From Taxillus chinensis (taxonomy: Eukaryota; Streptophyta; Magnoliopsida; Santalales; Loranthaceae), in contig CM042088.1 in the NCBI GenBank assembly GCA_023512835.1, positions 14,500,078-14,564,077 on the forward strand: DNA of 64,000 nt, read 5' to 3'. The notes under the pieces are model-generated. The model did no database searches. It was not told the origin of the DNA and saw only the letters and a program-made list of their open reading frames with translations. The position numbers and the translations under genes were made by a program. Shown in pieces: positions 45,757 through 56,719 of the stretch (its first letter is position 1; each line of letters begins with the position of its first letter).

Positions 45757-47625
45757 TCAACGCGTCGGCCACAATATTACCCTTGCCCGGGGTATAGGCA
45801 AGAGTAAAGTCAAAGGTCTGCAAATACTCCACCCATCTCCTCTCGCCTCAAATTCAAGTCCCTTTGGGTAAAGATGTATCGAAGGCTCTTGTGATCCGAG
45901 AACACCACAAACTTCTCCCCCCAAGAGGTAATGCTGCCAACTCTTCAGGGCGAAGATGACGGCCGCTAACTCAAGGTCATGAGTAGGATAATTCTGCTCA
46001 TGAGGCTTCAGCTGCCTTGACCCATAAGCCACCACACTGTGCTCCTGCATAAGCACACACCCCAAACCAACCCTGGACGCATCACAGTATACCTCATATG
46101 GAATATCCTCCCGAGGTAACCTCAACACCGGTGCAGTGGTCAAACGGGTTTTGAGAGTCTCAAATGCCTGCTGGCACTTGTCCGTCCACTCGAATTTCAC
46201 TCCTTTCCTAGTCAACGCCGTCATAGGAGCCACCAAACGGGAGAACCCCTCTACAAAACGGCGATAATACCCCGCTAAGCCAAGAAAGCTACGGATCTCA
46301 AAAACGTTGGTTGGCCTCGCCCACGATGCCACAGCCTCAATCTTGGCTGGGTCCACCCTAACTCCCTTAGCTGACACCACGTGGCCAAGAAAGTGAACCT
46401 CCTGAAGCCAAAACTCACACTTGCTAAACTTAGCAAACAGCTGTTGGTCCCTCAAAGTTTGCAACACTGTTGCCAAGTTCTCCACATGCTCCTTCTCGGT
46501 CTTGGAATACACCAAGATATCGTCGATAAACACCACCACGAACAAGTCTAAGTATGGGGCAAAGACTTGGTTCATCAAATGAATGAACACCGCTGGCGCA
46601 TTAGTGAGCCCGAAAGGCATCACTACCCACTCATAATGCCCATACCTGCACCGAAAAGCTGTCTTAGGGATGTCCTCCTCCCTAACCCTGAGCTGGTGAT
46701 ACCCCGACCATAAATCTATCTTGGAAAACCACTGGGCCCCACTTAATTGGTCAAACAGGTCATCTATCCGAGGCAACGGGTACTTATTCTTCACAGTCAC
46801 TGAATTCAGCTTCCTGTAGTCGATGCAGAGACGAAGTGTGCCATCAGCCTTCTTAGCAAAGAGCACCGGAGCACCCCAAGGTGAGGTACTCGGTCTGATA
46901 TACCCTTGGCCCACCAACTCCTCGATTTGCCTCTGTAGCTCCCTCAGCTCGGCTGGCCCCATACGATACGCTACTTGGGAAATCGGACCCGTTCCCGGCA
47001 CCAATTCAATGGTGAACTCCACACTCCTCTGCGGAGGTAAACTCCTCAACTGGTCAGGGATGACATCCTGAAATTGGTCCACAACAGCGGGCCACACCCT
47101 TTTTTCCACCTTACCCACCTTAGCAAAGGTCAAGGCTGCCAACCTGTGGGTAATGGCACCCCACTGGTCCAACACCGGTCCAGCCCGACTCGCCTCACAG
47201 TCCCACTCCCCCTGCAGGGTGCAAGAGGTCCCTGCAGGTGTCACGAACGATACACGCCGCCGATAACAATCTATCTTGGCCTGGAAGGCCATAAGCCAAT
47301 CCATACCCAAGATCAGGTCAAACATCCTCAAAGGCATTACATACAAGTCAAAACTCAGCTCCACCTCTCCTAGGGTTAACACACAGTCACGACACACACG
47401 TCGTACCTCAATCATGCCTCCCACCGGAGACTCCACAACTAGGGGCCTCGCGGCCTCCACACAAGCTAACCCCAAGCCATCAATAAGAAGCTCGGCAACG
47501 AAGGAACACGATACACCCGTATCAAAAAGAACAGAAGCTAACGTACGGGAAATCAAGAGGGTACCTCTAACCACCGATGGTCCTGCTCCACCCTCAGCTG
47601 GTGGGGGCGGTAGCTCAGCCTCCTC
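45757..47625 (-). CDS. pol: Chromovirus E protease, reverse transcriptase and RNase H
   Basis: An open frame of over 600 codons. The protease motif is [10 protein letters not shown] (47529 leftward), Val replacing the usual Ala of DTGAS. RT has [22 protein letters not shown] and catalytic FIDD (46530-46519). RNase H begins [13 protein letters not shown] and keeps the Glu of [13 protein letters not shown]. An extra G in a run of six near 45922 shifts the frame, so the RNase H end is garbled before 45757. The frame upstream is the same as gag, separated only by TAG at 47626-47628, in keeping with a single gag-pol ORF in chromoviruses. Confidence 0.93.
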   Translation of the reverse strand, partial: EEAELPPPPAEGGAGPSVVRGTLLISRTLASVLFDTGVSCSFVAELLIDGLGLACVEAARPLVVESPVGGMIEVRRVCRDCVLTLGEVELSFDLYVMPLRMFDLILGMDWLMAFQAKIDCYRRRVSFVTPAGTSCTLQGEWDCEASRAGPVLDQWGAITHRLAALTFAKVGKVEKRVWPAVVDQFQDVIPDQLRSLPPQRSVEFTIELVPGTGPISQVAYRMGPAELRELQRQIEELVGQGYIRPSTSPWGAPVLFAKKADGTLRLCIDYRKLNSVTVKNKYPLPRIDDLFDQLSGAQWFSKIDLWSGYHQLRVREEDIPKTAFRCRYGHYEWVVMPFGLTNAPAVFIHLMNQVFAPYLDLFVVVFIDDILVYSKTEKEHVENLATVLQTLRDQQLFAKFSKCEFWLQEVHFLGHVVSAKGVRVDPAKIEAVASWARPTNVFEIRSFLGLAGYYRRFVEGFSRLVAPMTALTRKGVKFEWTDKCQQAFETLKTRLTTAPVLRLPREDIPYEVYCDASRVGLGCVLMQEHSVVAYGSRQLKPHEQNYPTHDLELAAVIFALKSWQHYLLGGEVCGVLGSQEPSIHLYPKGLEFEARGDGWSICRPLTLLLPIPRARVILWPTR

Positions 47626-47628
47626 CTA

Positions 47629-48981
47629 GTACGTCGCCTCCAGCGCAAACACCCTTCCTTGGCCCGTGCCACTGGTCGGCTCACTCACTGGACGCTTCCC
47701 GCTAAGGTTGCCTCCAGCTTCAGTCTGTTGCCGCTCCGGCCTCCCCAGGGGTCGGGTCTGACTCGATCCTGCCTGACTAGCCTGCCACTGAGGAGCTGGT
47801 CTCTCTGCTGGTGTACGGAAACTGGCGTCATTCCTCATGCTGGATGCCATGCCTCCAACTCCCTTGTTGCTACTCCGGCAAACCCGGCTCAAATGGCCTT
47901 CTCGTCCACAGCTATTGCATCGCCGGTTCTTCTTGGGACACTCCCTCTTGAAGTGGCCTTGCTCCCCACAACAATGACAACCGGCGGGGAGTCCTCCCTG
48001 CTGGACCTTCCTGTCTGCTACCGCCAAAGCTAGACCTCCCTGGGGGGCACCGATGGTTGTCCCCCAGGCCGCGAAAGGAACCGCTATCCCTTTCCTCGGT
48101 CTTGGGCCGCTTAGACCCGGAATCACGCTCCAACCCACCCTGCAACGGGCGACCCTGATGGGTCTGCCTCCCATCATCCAGCTCCCTCTCAGCTATACGG
48201 GCCGTCTCCACAACCTCAGCATAGGTCCTCAAGCGTAGAATTGCCACCCTCTGCCTAAGGGCTGGCCTGAGACCCAAGGTGAACTTGTGGGCCTTCAGGT
48301 CCTCCCTTGCCACAGTCTCAGGAGCAAACCTACTCAAGCTTCGGAACTCCCGCTCATACTCAGGTACCGTCCTGGATCCTTGCTTCAAGCTGCCGAATTC
48401 TTCCCTCTTCTGCCATCTCACTGATTCCGGGAAGAACTCCTCATGGAAGAGTTGCAAGAACTCCTCCCAAAGCATGAGTTGCACCGCACGGCTCCCCGCG
48501 ACACTCGTCCACCACTCCAAAGCATCCCCCTCCACTGCTGAATTGCCAAGTCGCACCTTATCCTCTTCCCGGGGCAGGAGAAAGGAGAACACATGCTCTA
48601 TCTGCCTCAACCACTATTCAGCTACCACGGGTTCACCTTCCCCCTTGAATCGCGGAGGTTGTTCCTTTCGGAACCGTGTCACCACGTCATCCTCTGCACG
48701 AGTCGGTACACCACCCGGCGAACTCTCACGCTCACAAGGCAGCTCTCCCTGGTGGTGGTGGTGGTGGCACCACCGTTGTCTTTGCCATCTCACGGCGCAC
48801 CTCCTCCCGAACGTCCCGCGAGTCCCTCCCGTAGCTCTCGTACTCCCCGCCGGATGCCTTCTTGTAGCCGTGCCAGTAACAACGCATGCCCTCCAACGGA
48901 CGGTCCCGCACCCGGACCCTCATGGGCAGATGACTCATCAGCCACTGCCCCGGACGCACGTGTCACTCTCCTCGGCGGCAT
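47629..48981 (-). pseudogene. gag: Chromovirus E gag
   Basis: ATG at 48981 (MPPRRVTRASG) starts the frame, broken by shifts near 48790-48615 and 48000-48060. The capsid-like part includes AVEGDALEWWTSV, EEFLQLFHEEFFPESVRWQK and GSRTVPEYEREF (48540-48330), a standard retrotransposon Gag region. Near 47980-47880 lie two CCHC knuckles, CHCCGEQGHFKREC and CNSCGREGHLSRVC, for RNA binding. The frame ends in TAG at 47626, directly before the protease in the same phase. Confidence 0.87.
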
Positions 48982-49375
48982 TCTTACTACACGAAGTAAG
49001 AAGCACAAACGTCAAAACGAATTTATAATCTATCGCGTCACTACCTCTACCCCACTGATCAATTCCACTATCACATGACATTGCACACATACATCGTATC
49101 AATCACATTGCACAGTTCAGTACACATTGCCAAACAAATCAGAGTTGCACATTTCACTTAATCATATGATCTAATCCACAGCTTAGCACACATTCACAGC
49201 AAATGCAACTAGTGCCCTAATGCCAATGCATGCAAATCCTACCACAAGACTGGACTACCCTAAGTACACCTTGGAGGCTCAAAGAGGACCATGTTGATCA
49301 GGCATGTCCCTCCAGGCTCCTCCAAAGGACTTAGGATAACCAGGTCCGCCCACTACCCTAGGCCAACTAGACCAT
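48982..49375 (-). other. Chromovirus E 5' leader
   Basis: Non-coding between priming site and gag ATG; nothing further visible. Confidence 0.55.
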
Positions 49376-49387
49376 GCTCTGATACCA
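49376..49387 (-). other. Chromovirus E primer-binding site, initiator Met tRNA
   Basis: TGGTATCAGAGC on the minus strand, three bases after the 5' LTR, is the perfect plant tRNA-iMet primer motif. Confidence 0.93.
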
Positions 49388-49390
49388 TAT

Positions 49391-50535
49391 TGTCACGCCC
49401 CGGATTTCCAACCCGAGGAAACCGGTACGTGACTCCCCTTGTACCCACACGGAGGGCAAAGGGGTTAGGGTGCAAACCCTGAACATAACATTTTAAAAAT
49501 CCACAACACATTCAAGACAGTAAAGTTCAATAAAGCAATCCACAATCCAAAATAGTCTTTATTACAACAATCCTCTTTTCAATCCATCCCCACCGGGGTT
49601 ACATCAAATCTCATAAAAACAACATAAATGGTAAACAGTAAAGTAAATAAGGTCTTCCACCTTGGGGTCCCTCCTAACGCCTGTATGTTCCTGAAAGAAA
49701 ACACAAAATAGAGGGAGGGGTGAGCAGCCACAGCTCAGTAGGGATCATGTCTCCCCAACCCATCCCATGCTCCTAGCGTCTACATGAGAGTGTACAGGTG
49801 CAGTGTAGTGACAATAAAATGTAAACAAGTATTCCACATTCAAATGGCACCCACCTATCCACAGCCATACAGGCTTAGCCATATAGGCTAACATATCCTG
49901 ACCACTCAGGCTTAGCCACACGGGCTAACATATCCATGACCTCTCAGGCTTAGCCACACAGGCTAACATATCCACGGCCATTTAGGCTTAGCCACATGGA
50001 CTAACATATCCACAGCCATGTAGGCTTAGCCATACAGGCTAACAGTTCCAGTCCCGAGCTTCCACAGCCACCGGGTTCCACAAGCATAGCATACAAGGTC
50101 ACACAAGCATTAAACCAAACACGTAGCATACACACTTTCACAGGCATAATACCAAACACTTAGTTCGCACAGCCCATCAGGCATAAAATCAAACACATAC
50201 TGGGCATATACACACAGACATATCCACACAGGCATTTTATCAAACACTTAATATGCACACCATCCAACACCAGAATACATCAAAACTGCCATTGAAGGCC
50301 AACATCCATATAGGAGATCACACCTATATGGATTACATATATATATAAACAGGCATAATTCATAATCTGCCCTAGAACCCTAGGACAGAGGAGAATTTAG
50401 GAAGAACAGAACCCCTACCTCAAGTAAGACGCAACAACACAGCAATAGTCTGATCCCACGCCGAACGCCGTCCACCCACGAGACTCTGACCACCCACGCA
50501 AGACGCCCGGCGGCAACCAGGAGCTCTCCTTCCCC

Positions 50536-50583
<48 letters not shown>

Positions 50584-51146
50584 GACGGCTGGTGGAGCAA
50601 CAAACCCTAAACCTAAAACAGAGGGGCTTCTCCTCCTTATATAGACAACACAACATCAAAACGACGTAGTTTTGATTAAGTGAATCCCAGCATCAAAATG
50701 ACGTAGTTTTGATCACACAAGTTAGCACCCTTCCGCACCCATATAGGCCAAAATACTCAGAATTTCAACATGGTCCTTTGGAGAAAGTTCATTAGAATGT
50801 CAAAACCAAGGGAACCATGCAAAAATATGGCTGCACGCCAATTTGAACGTGAATTCCCCAATTCACGTGCACCTCCAAATGCACTCCAAATGCGCTCAAA
50901 CTTCACCCCTAGCCTCCTTGCATTATGTAGAAGACAACCACACTTGCACGTGAAATGGACCCATTTCACGTGCACCTCACATACACGTCCATTTGGCCTG
51001 AAACTTCTGTGGTAGATAGAGGACATCATTCTAAGCATATTTCCTTTTGCACGTGAATTCATTGGAGTCCATTCACTAGGTCAAAATCTAGAAAAACTCT
51101 ACTCAGAAGGCAAAACTGTGACTAACTCAAGGTACGGGTCCTTACA
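49391..51146 (-). repeat. Chromovirus E 5' LTR (1756 bp)
   Basis: A near-identical copy of 42114-43875, ending at the target duplication GTCTA (51147-51151). It has the same 38-40 bp array (49855-50045) and a shorter (AT)n run (50337-50346). Confidence 0.93.
50541..51036 (-). promoter_or_regulatory. U3 promoter module of the chromovirus E 5' LTR
   Basis: Minus-strand order: CTTAGAATGATGTCC...ACCACAGAAGTTTC (51035-51001); G-box inverted pair TGCACGTGAAATGG / CCATTTCACGTGCA (50974-50945) with 14-bp arms; ATGCAAGGAGGCTAGGGG (about 50923-50906); second G-box pair (50870-50842); GCGTGCAGCCATATTTTTGC; two ATCAAAAC-ACGT palindromes (50713-50692, 50676-50655); TATATAAG (50643-50636); (GA)n (50582-50541). 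The blocks are colinear with the Athila LTR module at 1579-2027. Confidence 0.75.
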
Positions 51147-51494
51147 GTCTAGGTCTTTCGTCATCTACCGACCTCTTTGCATACTCTTTGGGGTGAAAAG
51201 CCCGTTCTTTATTGTTTCCCAGAGATAGGTGTCAAGCATGTCGAGGTGTGCTCTCATTCTCACTTTCCATTTGGAGAAGCATTCGGGTGTACACATAGGA
51301 ACTTGGGAGGATGAGCCAGGCAAGACGTCATAGAAGTCTTCTTATTCTTTCTTGTTGCTATTGGTACTTGGTTCTTCCTGCTCCTAATCTCCAGTCGCTC
51401 CTTCTTCTGGAACACGACTGGCTTCAACTTCCTCAATAGGAGTTGGAGCATGCTCGGGAGCTTGAGCTGCACTGCTGGAATCCATGTTGGCCAT
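51147..51494 (-). pseudogene. gag: Copia D gag N-terminal part
   Basis: ATG at 51494 is the first after the priming site. The frame has two TAG/TAA stops within 55 codons and another near 51162. SQVPMCTPECFSKWKVRMRAHLDMLD and YLWETI resemble the start of copia Gag (UBN2-like). It is split at the E insertion and resumes at 42113. Confidence 0.75.
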
Positions 51495-51522
51495 TTAGGG
51501 ATCTCTACGGAGTTGTAGAACT

Positions 51523-51534
51523 GCTCTAATACCA
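51523..51534 (-). other. Copia D primer-binding site, initiator Met tRNA
   Basis: TGGTATTAGAGC on the minus strand, one mismatch to the tRNA-iMet motif TGGTATCAGAGC, two bases after the LTR end. Confidence 0.85.
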
Positions 51535-51536
51535 AT

Positions 51537-51841
51537 TGTAGGTCCCAAAGTGAGTCTAGAGGGGGGGGGGTGAATAGACTTTCTTCATGCGCGAAAGCTA
51601 GACTGTTTGCTGGTTTGTGGTACTTCTAAAGATAACTATGCTGGAAGTATTTATGGAGAAGTTGACAGTAGTAATTTGAGTGATAATGTGAGTTATGAAC
51701 TATCAGACAAATCTAAGATGTAGTAATGCTCCTTGTTCACAAATCTCAGTTGTGTAAGGAATGGTCCGTGATAGTTTTGATTTGTGGAAAACAACACTGA
51801 GGGTAGACTAGATAATCGTGCTGAATCTTAGGTGAACAAGT
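51537..51841 (-). repeat. Copia D 5' LTR, segment left of F
   Basis: It matches 33136-33444. It is interrupted at 51841/51842 by solo LTR F and resumes at 56474 after the CAAGT duplication. Confidence 0.9.
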
Positions 51842-52479
51842 TGTTGGTCCCTTGGAGCCTAGAGGGGGGTGAATAGGCTCTTATCGAAACTCTTTTCTAA
51901 CTCTTTGGCACAACACTTATCTGGTTAAGAGATAGAATCAATGCGGAAGATAACCAGATGGTGGAAGTATTTTGTTTTATTATCAGTATGATAAGTACAA
52001 CAAAATGGAAGCAGACTAAAGCTTGGAAGCTTTTAGACCTACTTAACAACTCTTTAGCACTCTATTTACAAGTACGCACACACTAGCCTCTATGATCTCA
52101 ATGGGCTTTGGTACATACACAAAACTATTACCCTTGTTCTAATGCTATCTTTCTAAAATGTACAAGTGTTACTATTTATAGCGACATCCACAAGAGACAA
52201 CCTTGGAATTTGTTGTTCCGGACATTGTGCACATTTACTATCTCTTGGAAATCTCTCTGCCTCAATTGCTACGGATGTGGTCTTCGAGATCTTGGGTTTG
52301 CAACGCATAAGAGTCTTTGTAAGTTCCCAAGTGTAGTTAAAGTTGTGTCCACATATCTGGATAATCCACGTGTAAGATGCTTTAAGTTTTCAACGAGTTT
52401 GTCTTACATCGGGAAGCAGCGAGCTGGTGACTTTGATTACGAAGAGATAAGTTGAAGTAGCGTCTTCTTGAATCTGGTG

Positions 52480-52961
52480 TAAGGTTCCTTACTCCGTGTT
52501 TAAACTAAGCTTAGATTCTTACTCGTAATACTGATTACTTACTCCGTATCAATTTGGTACTGGAATCCTTGTTCTGTGTAAGCACTTCCTTACTCTGTAT
52601 GAAAGAGAAGCTCAGAGTGCTTACTCTGTATCAGCGCTTCCTTACTCCGCATGTAGTTTCCTTACTCCGCATGAGTTAAAGGAATGGATAGCTTACTCCA
52701 TATCAGAACATCCTTACTTCGTATGAGTGAGTGATTCGGATTCCTTACTCCGCATCTAGTTTCCTTACTCCGCATGAGTTAAAGGAATGGATGGCTTATT
52801 CGTATCAACACATCCTTACTCCGCATGAGTGAGTGGTCCGAATTCCTTACTCCGCATCTAGTTTCCTTACTCCGTGCAAATAAAGACTCAAGTTCTTATT
52901 CCGTAGAAGTGCTTCCTTACTCCGCATGTATGGTAGACTCGGATTCCTTACTCCGTGTCTT
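52480..52961 (+). repeat. CCTTACTCCGCATGAGT repeat array in solo LTR F
   Basis: About 16 variants of CCTTACTCCG(TATG/CATGAGT/CATCTAG) are spaced 20-30 bp apart. The array continues beyond G at 56095-56260 as CTTAGTCCG/CTTATTCCG variants. Confidence 0.85.
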
Positions 52962-52984
52962 CACTACAACAAAAACAGTCAAAA

Positions 52985-53205
52985 ATGACGCTTTTAAAGC
53001 GTCGTTAATAGTATTTAACGACGCTTTTAAAAGTGTCGTCCATCGCCCTGTCGTTAAAAAATTTTTAACAAAAGACGACGCTTTTAAAAGCGTCGTTAAA
53101 TGTATTTTTAATGACACTTTTAAAAGTGTCATTGTAAGTAAAAGACAACGCTTTTAAAAGCGTCGTTAATATGTTAAATGACAACACTTTTAAAAGCGTC
53201 GTTCT
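52985..53205. repeat. Left subterminal palindrome array of CACTA G
   Basis: Six copies of a 22-24 bp palindrome of the form ACGACGCTTTTAAAAGCGTC are spaced about 30-57 bp apart (near 52987, 53019, 53076, 53112, 53143, 53179). Some copies have paired changes, ACTTTTAAAAGT, that keep the palindrome. The right array lies at 55835-56045. In En/Spm such repeats bind the regulator TNPA. Confidence 0.88.
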
Positions 53206-53849
53206 TTGTTTTAAAAATTAAAAAAATTATGCATTCATTTTTTTCAATTTGATTTTAATATAAGATGCTCCATGACAAATAACCAACTAAATCAACACCC
53301 TTAACAATAGTAACAGTTTACATAAGAACAATATCAAATTTAACAGCCATAAGTCCAAAATTTGGCTCAGCCAGAAACTAACATTACCTTATTCAATTCA
53401 GATTATAATGTTTGAAATGTCTTATGTTACATGCCTCAGCAATGATACGACATATATAGCACGACATTGCAAATTTTTTTATTACAAATACAAATTTATT
53501 GTCATTGGCCATGGCTCTTTATAATGCCAAAGGTCTGACATGGCTGATAGCCTCGCCTCTCCAAAAGATCTACTGAAATACAGTGACTTATTACAACATC
53601 CATCTAAGGATGATTTCGGTGACTTGCTATGGATGAGCAACTTTAAATGACTGGTCGAAACCCACATAATTGTACCTGCTTTTCATGCAAAAAAATATAT
53701 TAAATATTATAGAGAAATAAACAAGCATTATTGCATATCACTTATAGTAACTACTAGGATGCCATTTAATTAAACAACTTTATTAAATAAATAAATTAAC
53801 TTTAGTTGAGCATCCACCAACTTCCATCAGATTAAATGCTCGTTGAGTG

Positions 53850-53864
53850 GAAAATGTCTGAATG

Positions 53865-53919
<55 letters not shown>

Positions 53920-54322
53920 TGGAATATATTCAAACTTTGCATGAAGGGTGATGGAATACCGTACGTATACGTTTCATGCCTGAATGTGTGTGTGTCTCCA
54001 GGGTTCAGGGGTTGTTCATTGGTATCCAGGTGTTATTCATGAATTATCTCCTCTATTGGGGACTATAGTCAACCTTATGTGGAAACCTCTGATAATGTAC
54101 ATATACCGGCAGTTATTTAATTATCTGCTTTCTTAGATGGCCTCCTTTGGAGGGGTTGCATGAAGGACTAGTCATCATTTTGTTATTACATAATTATTGG
54201 TATCAAACTACGTTTGATATATCGAGAGAAATAATTTCTCTGATATAGGAGTCCTTCTTTACCTGATACCAATGGACCACATATCCTGATACCTGATACG
54301 CAGGTGTCATTATGGTATAGGC

Positions 54323-54356
<34 letters not shown>
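53850..54356 (+). repeat. Microsatellites (CT)n(TA)n and (GT)n(AT)n in CACTA G
   Basis: (CT)n then (TA)n at about 53862-53917, and (GT)n then (AT)n at about 54323-54357, with unique AT-rich DNA between them. Confidence 0.9.
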
Positions 54357-54357
<1 letters not shown>

Positions 54358-54746
54358 ATGCAAAGAATATGAAAAAATAATAATGGTGATTAATGTGAAA
54401 CATGATGCTGAGTTGGTGAAAGTTGTTCCAAATTGATAGCACAACATTAAAAGCATTATATGTTCCAAATTGTTGCACAGCATTAAAGCATTAATGTCTC
54501 CATATGGAATGCTTTGAATCTCACCCTCCCATGACGTGCGAATCTGATTTTCTGTGCGCACTTCTTTCAGCTATCAAGGAATTTATATAAATGCAAATCC
54601 CAGCACTGCCTATAAAATATTAATGTATCAGTTAGAGGACATGTTACCTTCCTCTTCAAGGCTCTATTGATTTCAACCAGGAACTACTTTTGTAGCGAAA
54701 AGGAACATCTCATTGAGATCAGAAACCATAACAGAAAGCATTAGAT

Positions 54747-55574
54747 TTATAGGAATGCACATACCTTGTTCTGGATAGCATCAAGGCCAGATGCTTGAAA
54801 GGGAGCATCAGTAGTGTGGACTATCGTGCGCATAACATTCAACAAGGGGGAGGTGTTTAATAATAATTGATTTTGCACAGAGAAGGAAGCATCACGAGAA
54901 TCAGATAGACCATATAAAGGACTATGAACCAAACCCACAAAATGAACAAGATCGTGGTGGGAGTCAAAAGCAGAAGGGGCATGATCATACATAGTATCAG
55001 TCATAGGTAACACAGATGTAGTAGACGCAACATGTATATCAGTAGCACCAGAGGAAACCAAAAACTCCTTACCGTCCAACAAACCAGTAGATGCGCTAGA
55101 CATCCCCGTCAGAACAGAGGAGGGGCCAGTCCTGCCTGACAGAGCTGAAGCCAAGGGCGCCGATGGTGGATCCTGCGCCGTCACGGGAGGGACAGACGGC
55201 CCCTTACGTGGAATAGGGGGCATACCCCGCCGTGCCACCTTCGCGGAGGAACCGAAGCGGCTAGCGTAGCCCAGAACCGGTGTTCCATGGCCACTGAAGT
55301 AGACCACGAGCAGGCAGAAGATCCCGTCGCCTGGCAGAAGGGGCGAGCTCTCAAGATCGCTGTAGAGAAGAGGGGGCCGTGTCCAAAACCAAGGCCGTCC
55401 GTCGACGGAGGCGACCGATTCCAAACCGAGACTATGCTTCGATGGAGGCCGCCAATGAAGCCCTAAGCGAGATGGTGTCTTCTCGTCGCGCCGCAGGAGG
55501 AAGCCAAACCTAATGCCCAAATTGACCTGCGCGAGAAAAAGAAGACGCAAATAAAGATTTTTGCAAACTCCCAA
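54747..55574 (-). CDS. Hypothetical ORF inside CACTA G (possible captured sequence)
   Basis: A 275-codon open frame on the minus strand. Its first ~150 codons are GC-rich (plus-strand 55130-55500), in sharp contrast to the AT-rich element. I recognise no domain. The middle is Pro/Ser/Thr-rich; the C-terminal part is AT-richer. It has no transposase features. It may be a fragment of a host exon or another element carried by the CACTA transposon, or a chance frame. Whether it is expressed is unknown. Confidence 0.35.
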   Translation of the reverse strand: MGVCKNLYLRLLFLAQVNLGIRFGFLLRRDEKTPSRLGLHWRPPSKHSLGLESVASVDGRPWFWTRPPLLYSDLESSPLLPGDGIFCLLVVYFSGHGTPVLGYASRFGSSAKVARRGMPPIPRKGPSVPPVTAQDPPSAPLASALSGRTGPSSVLTGMSSASTGLLDGKEFLVSSGATDIHVASTTSVLPMTDTMYDHAPSAFDSHHDLVHFVGLVHSPLYGLSDSRDASFSVQNQLLLNTSPLLNVMRTIVHTTDAPFQASGLDAIQNKVCAFL

Positions 55575-56473
55575 TAAAACTTAAGCCAAAAATATCCAGA
55601 TTAAGAATCAAAGAAGGTCGCAACAGCCAAAATCGATCTGCAAGAGATTGGAGAAGAAGTTTGCTCAGGAGTCGCTTGCAAAACCCGCGCGTGAGGTGCG
55701 ATCCCTCAATAAGTTGCTTTCTTGGGTGGATGAGAAAAGAAAGATTGCAAAGTTAAAAGAATTTATCAAAAAAAAGGCGCTTAAGCAAAAAAAAAAGGCG
55801 CACAGCTTAAAAATAAAGAGCGGTAGAATTGAATTAAGGACGCTTTCAAAAAAGCGTCGTTACTCGTAACTGTAACGACATGTTAAGTAAAGTGTCATTA
55901 AAAACCATCAATGTTAACAACGCTTTCTAGTAGTGTCATTAAATTAAGTCTTTTAATGACAGTTTTAGAGAAAGCGTCGTCGTTTCTTTTATATAATGAC
56001 ACTTGTAGAAAGCGTCATTAAAAGCCTTAAAATAGCGTCGTCGTAGCTTATTTTTCTAGTAGTGCTTCTTTACTTTAGTCCGGTTGAGTGGAAAACTTAA
56101 CTTTTTAACTCCGTGACGACTCTCTTATTCTATGCGACTTTGTAGACTAAGACTCTTACTCCGCATCTTTTTGACTTAGTCCGTTTGAAGTGTTAGGTGC
56201 GGATTTCTTAGTCCGTAGCTTTTAGGTTCTTAGTCCGCACGAATGATCCTTATTCCGTATAAAGTAAAGACTTGGTTATATACCAAGTGTTTGACGACAC
56301 TCATTCTCACCTGGATCAGGATTATGTATCCTGCCCTTAGCTTTGCTCTCACGAGTGTAGATCAGGATGAAGGTTATATCTTCTGCAATGACTTAACATA
56401 AAACAACAAAGGTCTCAAATCAAATTACATAGGGCTTTATCAGTATTATCCAAATTCTGGGCTTGATCCAACA

Positions 56474-56628
56474 CAAGTGTATATGATGGATCACAACGTT
56501 TGATCTTGATCTTGGTTTAACGCGGCGCACAGCACTTGGAAATTCTTTTTCTCTCTCTAAGTCTCTCTCTCTAGCATTGGAACTCTTTTGTGAATTCTGC
56601 AAAAGATCTATATCTTAATGTGTGTAAG
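56474..56628 (-). repeat. Copia D 5' LTR, segment right of F
   Basis: It begins with the duplicated CAAGT and matches about 33441-33592. It stops at 56628 (GTAAG) where LTR H begins; in the 3' LTR the sequence continues GTAAGAATCC. Confidence 0.9.
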
Positions 56629-56719
56629 TGTTAGATCAAGCCCAGAATTTGGATCATGCTAACAAAGCCCTATGTAATTTGATTTGAGATCTTTTGTGTT
56701 TCTTTGATCATTGCAGAAG
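56629..56719 (+). repeat. LTR H: start of an F-family copia LTR, plus strand, cut by A3
   Basis: TGTTAGATCAAGCCCAGAATTTGG is the reverse complement of the right end of F (56411-56473), so it is the same family in opposite orientation, forming an inverted pair. GTAAG (56624-56628) should be its left target half. Only 91 bp precede the Athila element A3. Confidence 0.82.

Larger units (their letters stand above)
42114..51146 (-). mobile_element. Chromovirus E: complete Ty3/gypsy element (TSD GTCTA)
   Basis: LTRs 42114-43875 and 49391-51146 begin TGTCACGCCCCGG and end GGTCCTTACA on the plus strand. GTCTA flanks it at 42109-42113 and 51147-51151. The priming site is at 49376-49387, the polypurine tract at 43876-43888. 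Minus-strand order is gag, protease, RT, RNase H, integrase, chromodomain-like end, as in Tekay/Del-type chromoviruses. It splits the gag of copia D. The two LTRs look well above 95% alike by eye, so it is among the younger insertions here. Confidence 0.93.
52962..56064. mobile_element. G: non-autonomous CACTA DNA transposon (3103 bp, TSD CTT)
   Basis: It starts CACTACAACAAAAA and ends TTTTTCTAGTAGTG, an imperfect terminal inverted repeat with the CACTA signature. It is flanked by CTT at 52959-52961 and 56065-56067, the 3-bp duplication of CACTA elements. Subterminal regions at 52985-53205 and 55835-56045 carry many copies of a GACGCTTTTAAAAGCGTC palindrome. No TNPD/TNPA-type transposase frame is visible, so it would depend on an autonomous relative. 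It splits solo LTR F. Confidence 0.92.
51842..56473 (-). repeat. Solo LTR F of a second copia family (TSD CAAGT), split by CACTA G
   Basis: Termini TGTTGGTCCC and GGCTTGATCCAACA are bracketed by CAAGT (51837-51841 and 56474-56478), interrupting an otherwise continuous D LTR (compare 33440-33470). Without G and its duplication the LTR is about 1.53 kb. The ...TAGAGGGGGGTGAATAG end next to TGTTGGTCCC resembles the matching end of the D LTR, so it reads on the minus strand. The reading frame at 52108-52455 has no family resemblance and is not called. Confidence 0.88.
33136..56628 (-). mobile_element. Copia D: SIRE-like Ty1/copia element with internal deletion and extra Ulp1-like ORF
   Basis: The LTR at 33136-35080 (TGTAGG...CCAACA) recurs at 51537-51841 plus 56474-56628. 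The minus-strand priming site (initiator-Met type) is at 51523-51534 and the polypurine tract at 35081-35093, so the element reads right to left. It contains gag, a gag-RT fusion, RNase H and a long extra ORF (35598-38472). It was later invaded by E, F (with G) and H. The outer end of its 5' LTR is beyond the window. AAACC (33131-33135) should be one half of its target duplication. Confidence 0.85.

Noticed and set aside
52108..52455. 115-codon Cys-containing frame in solo LTR F
   Set aside because: It runs against the LTR orientation and has no family resemblance.
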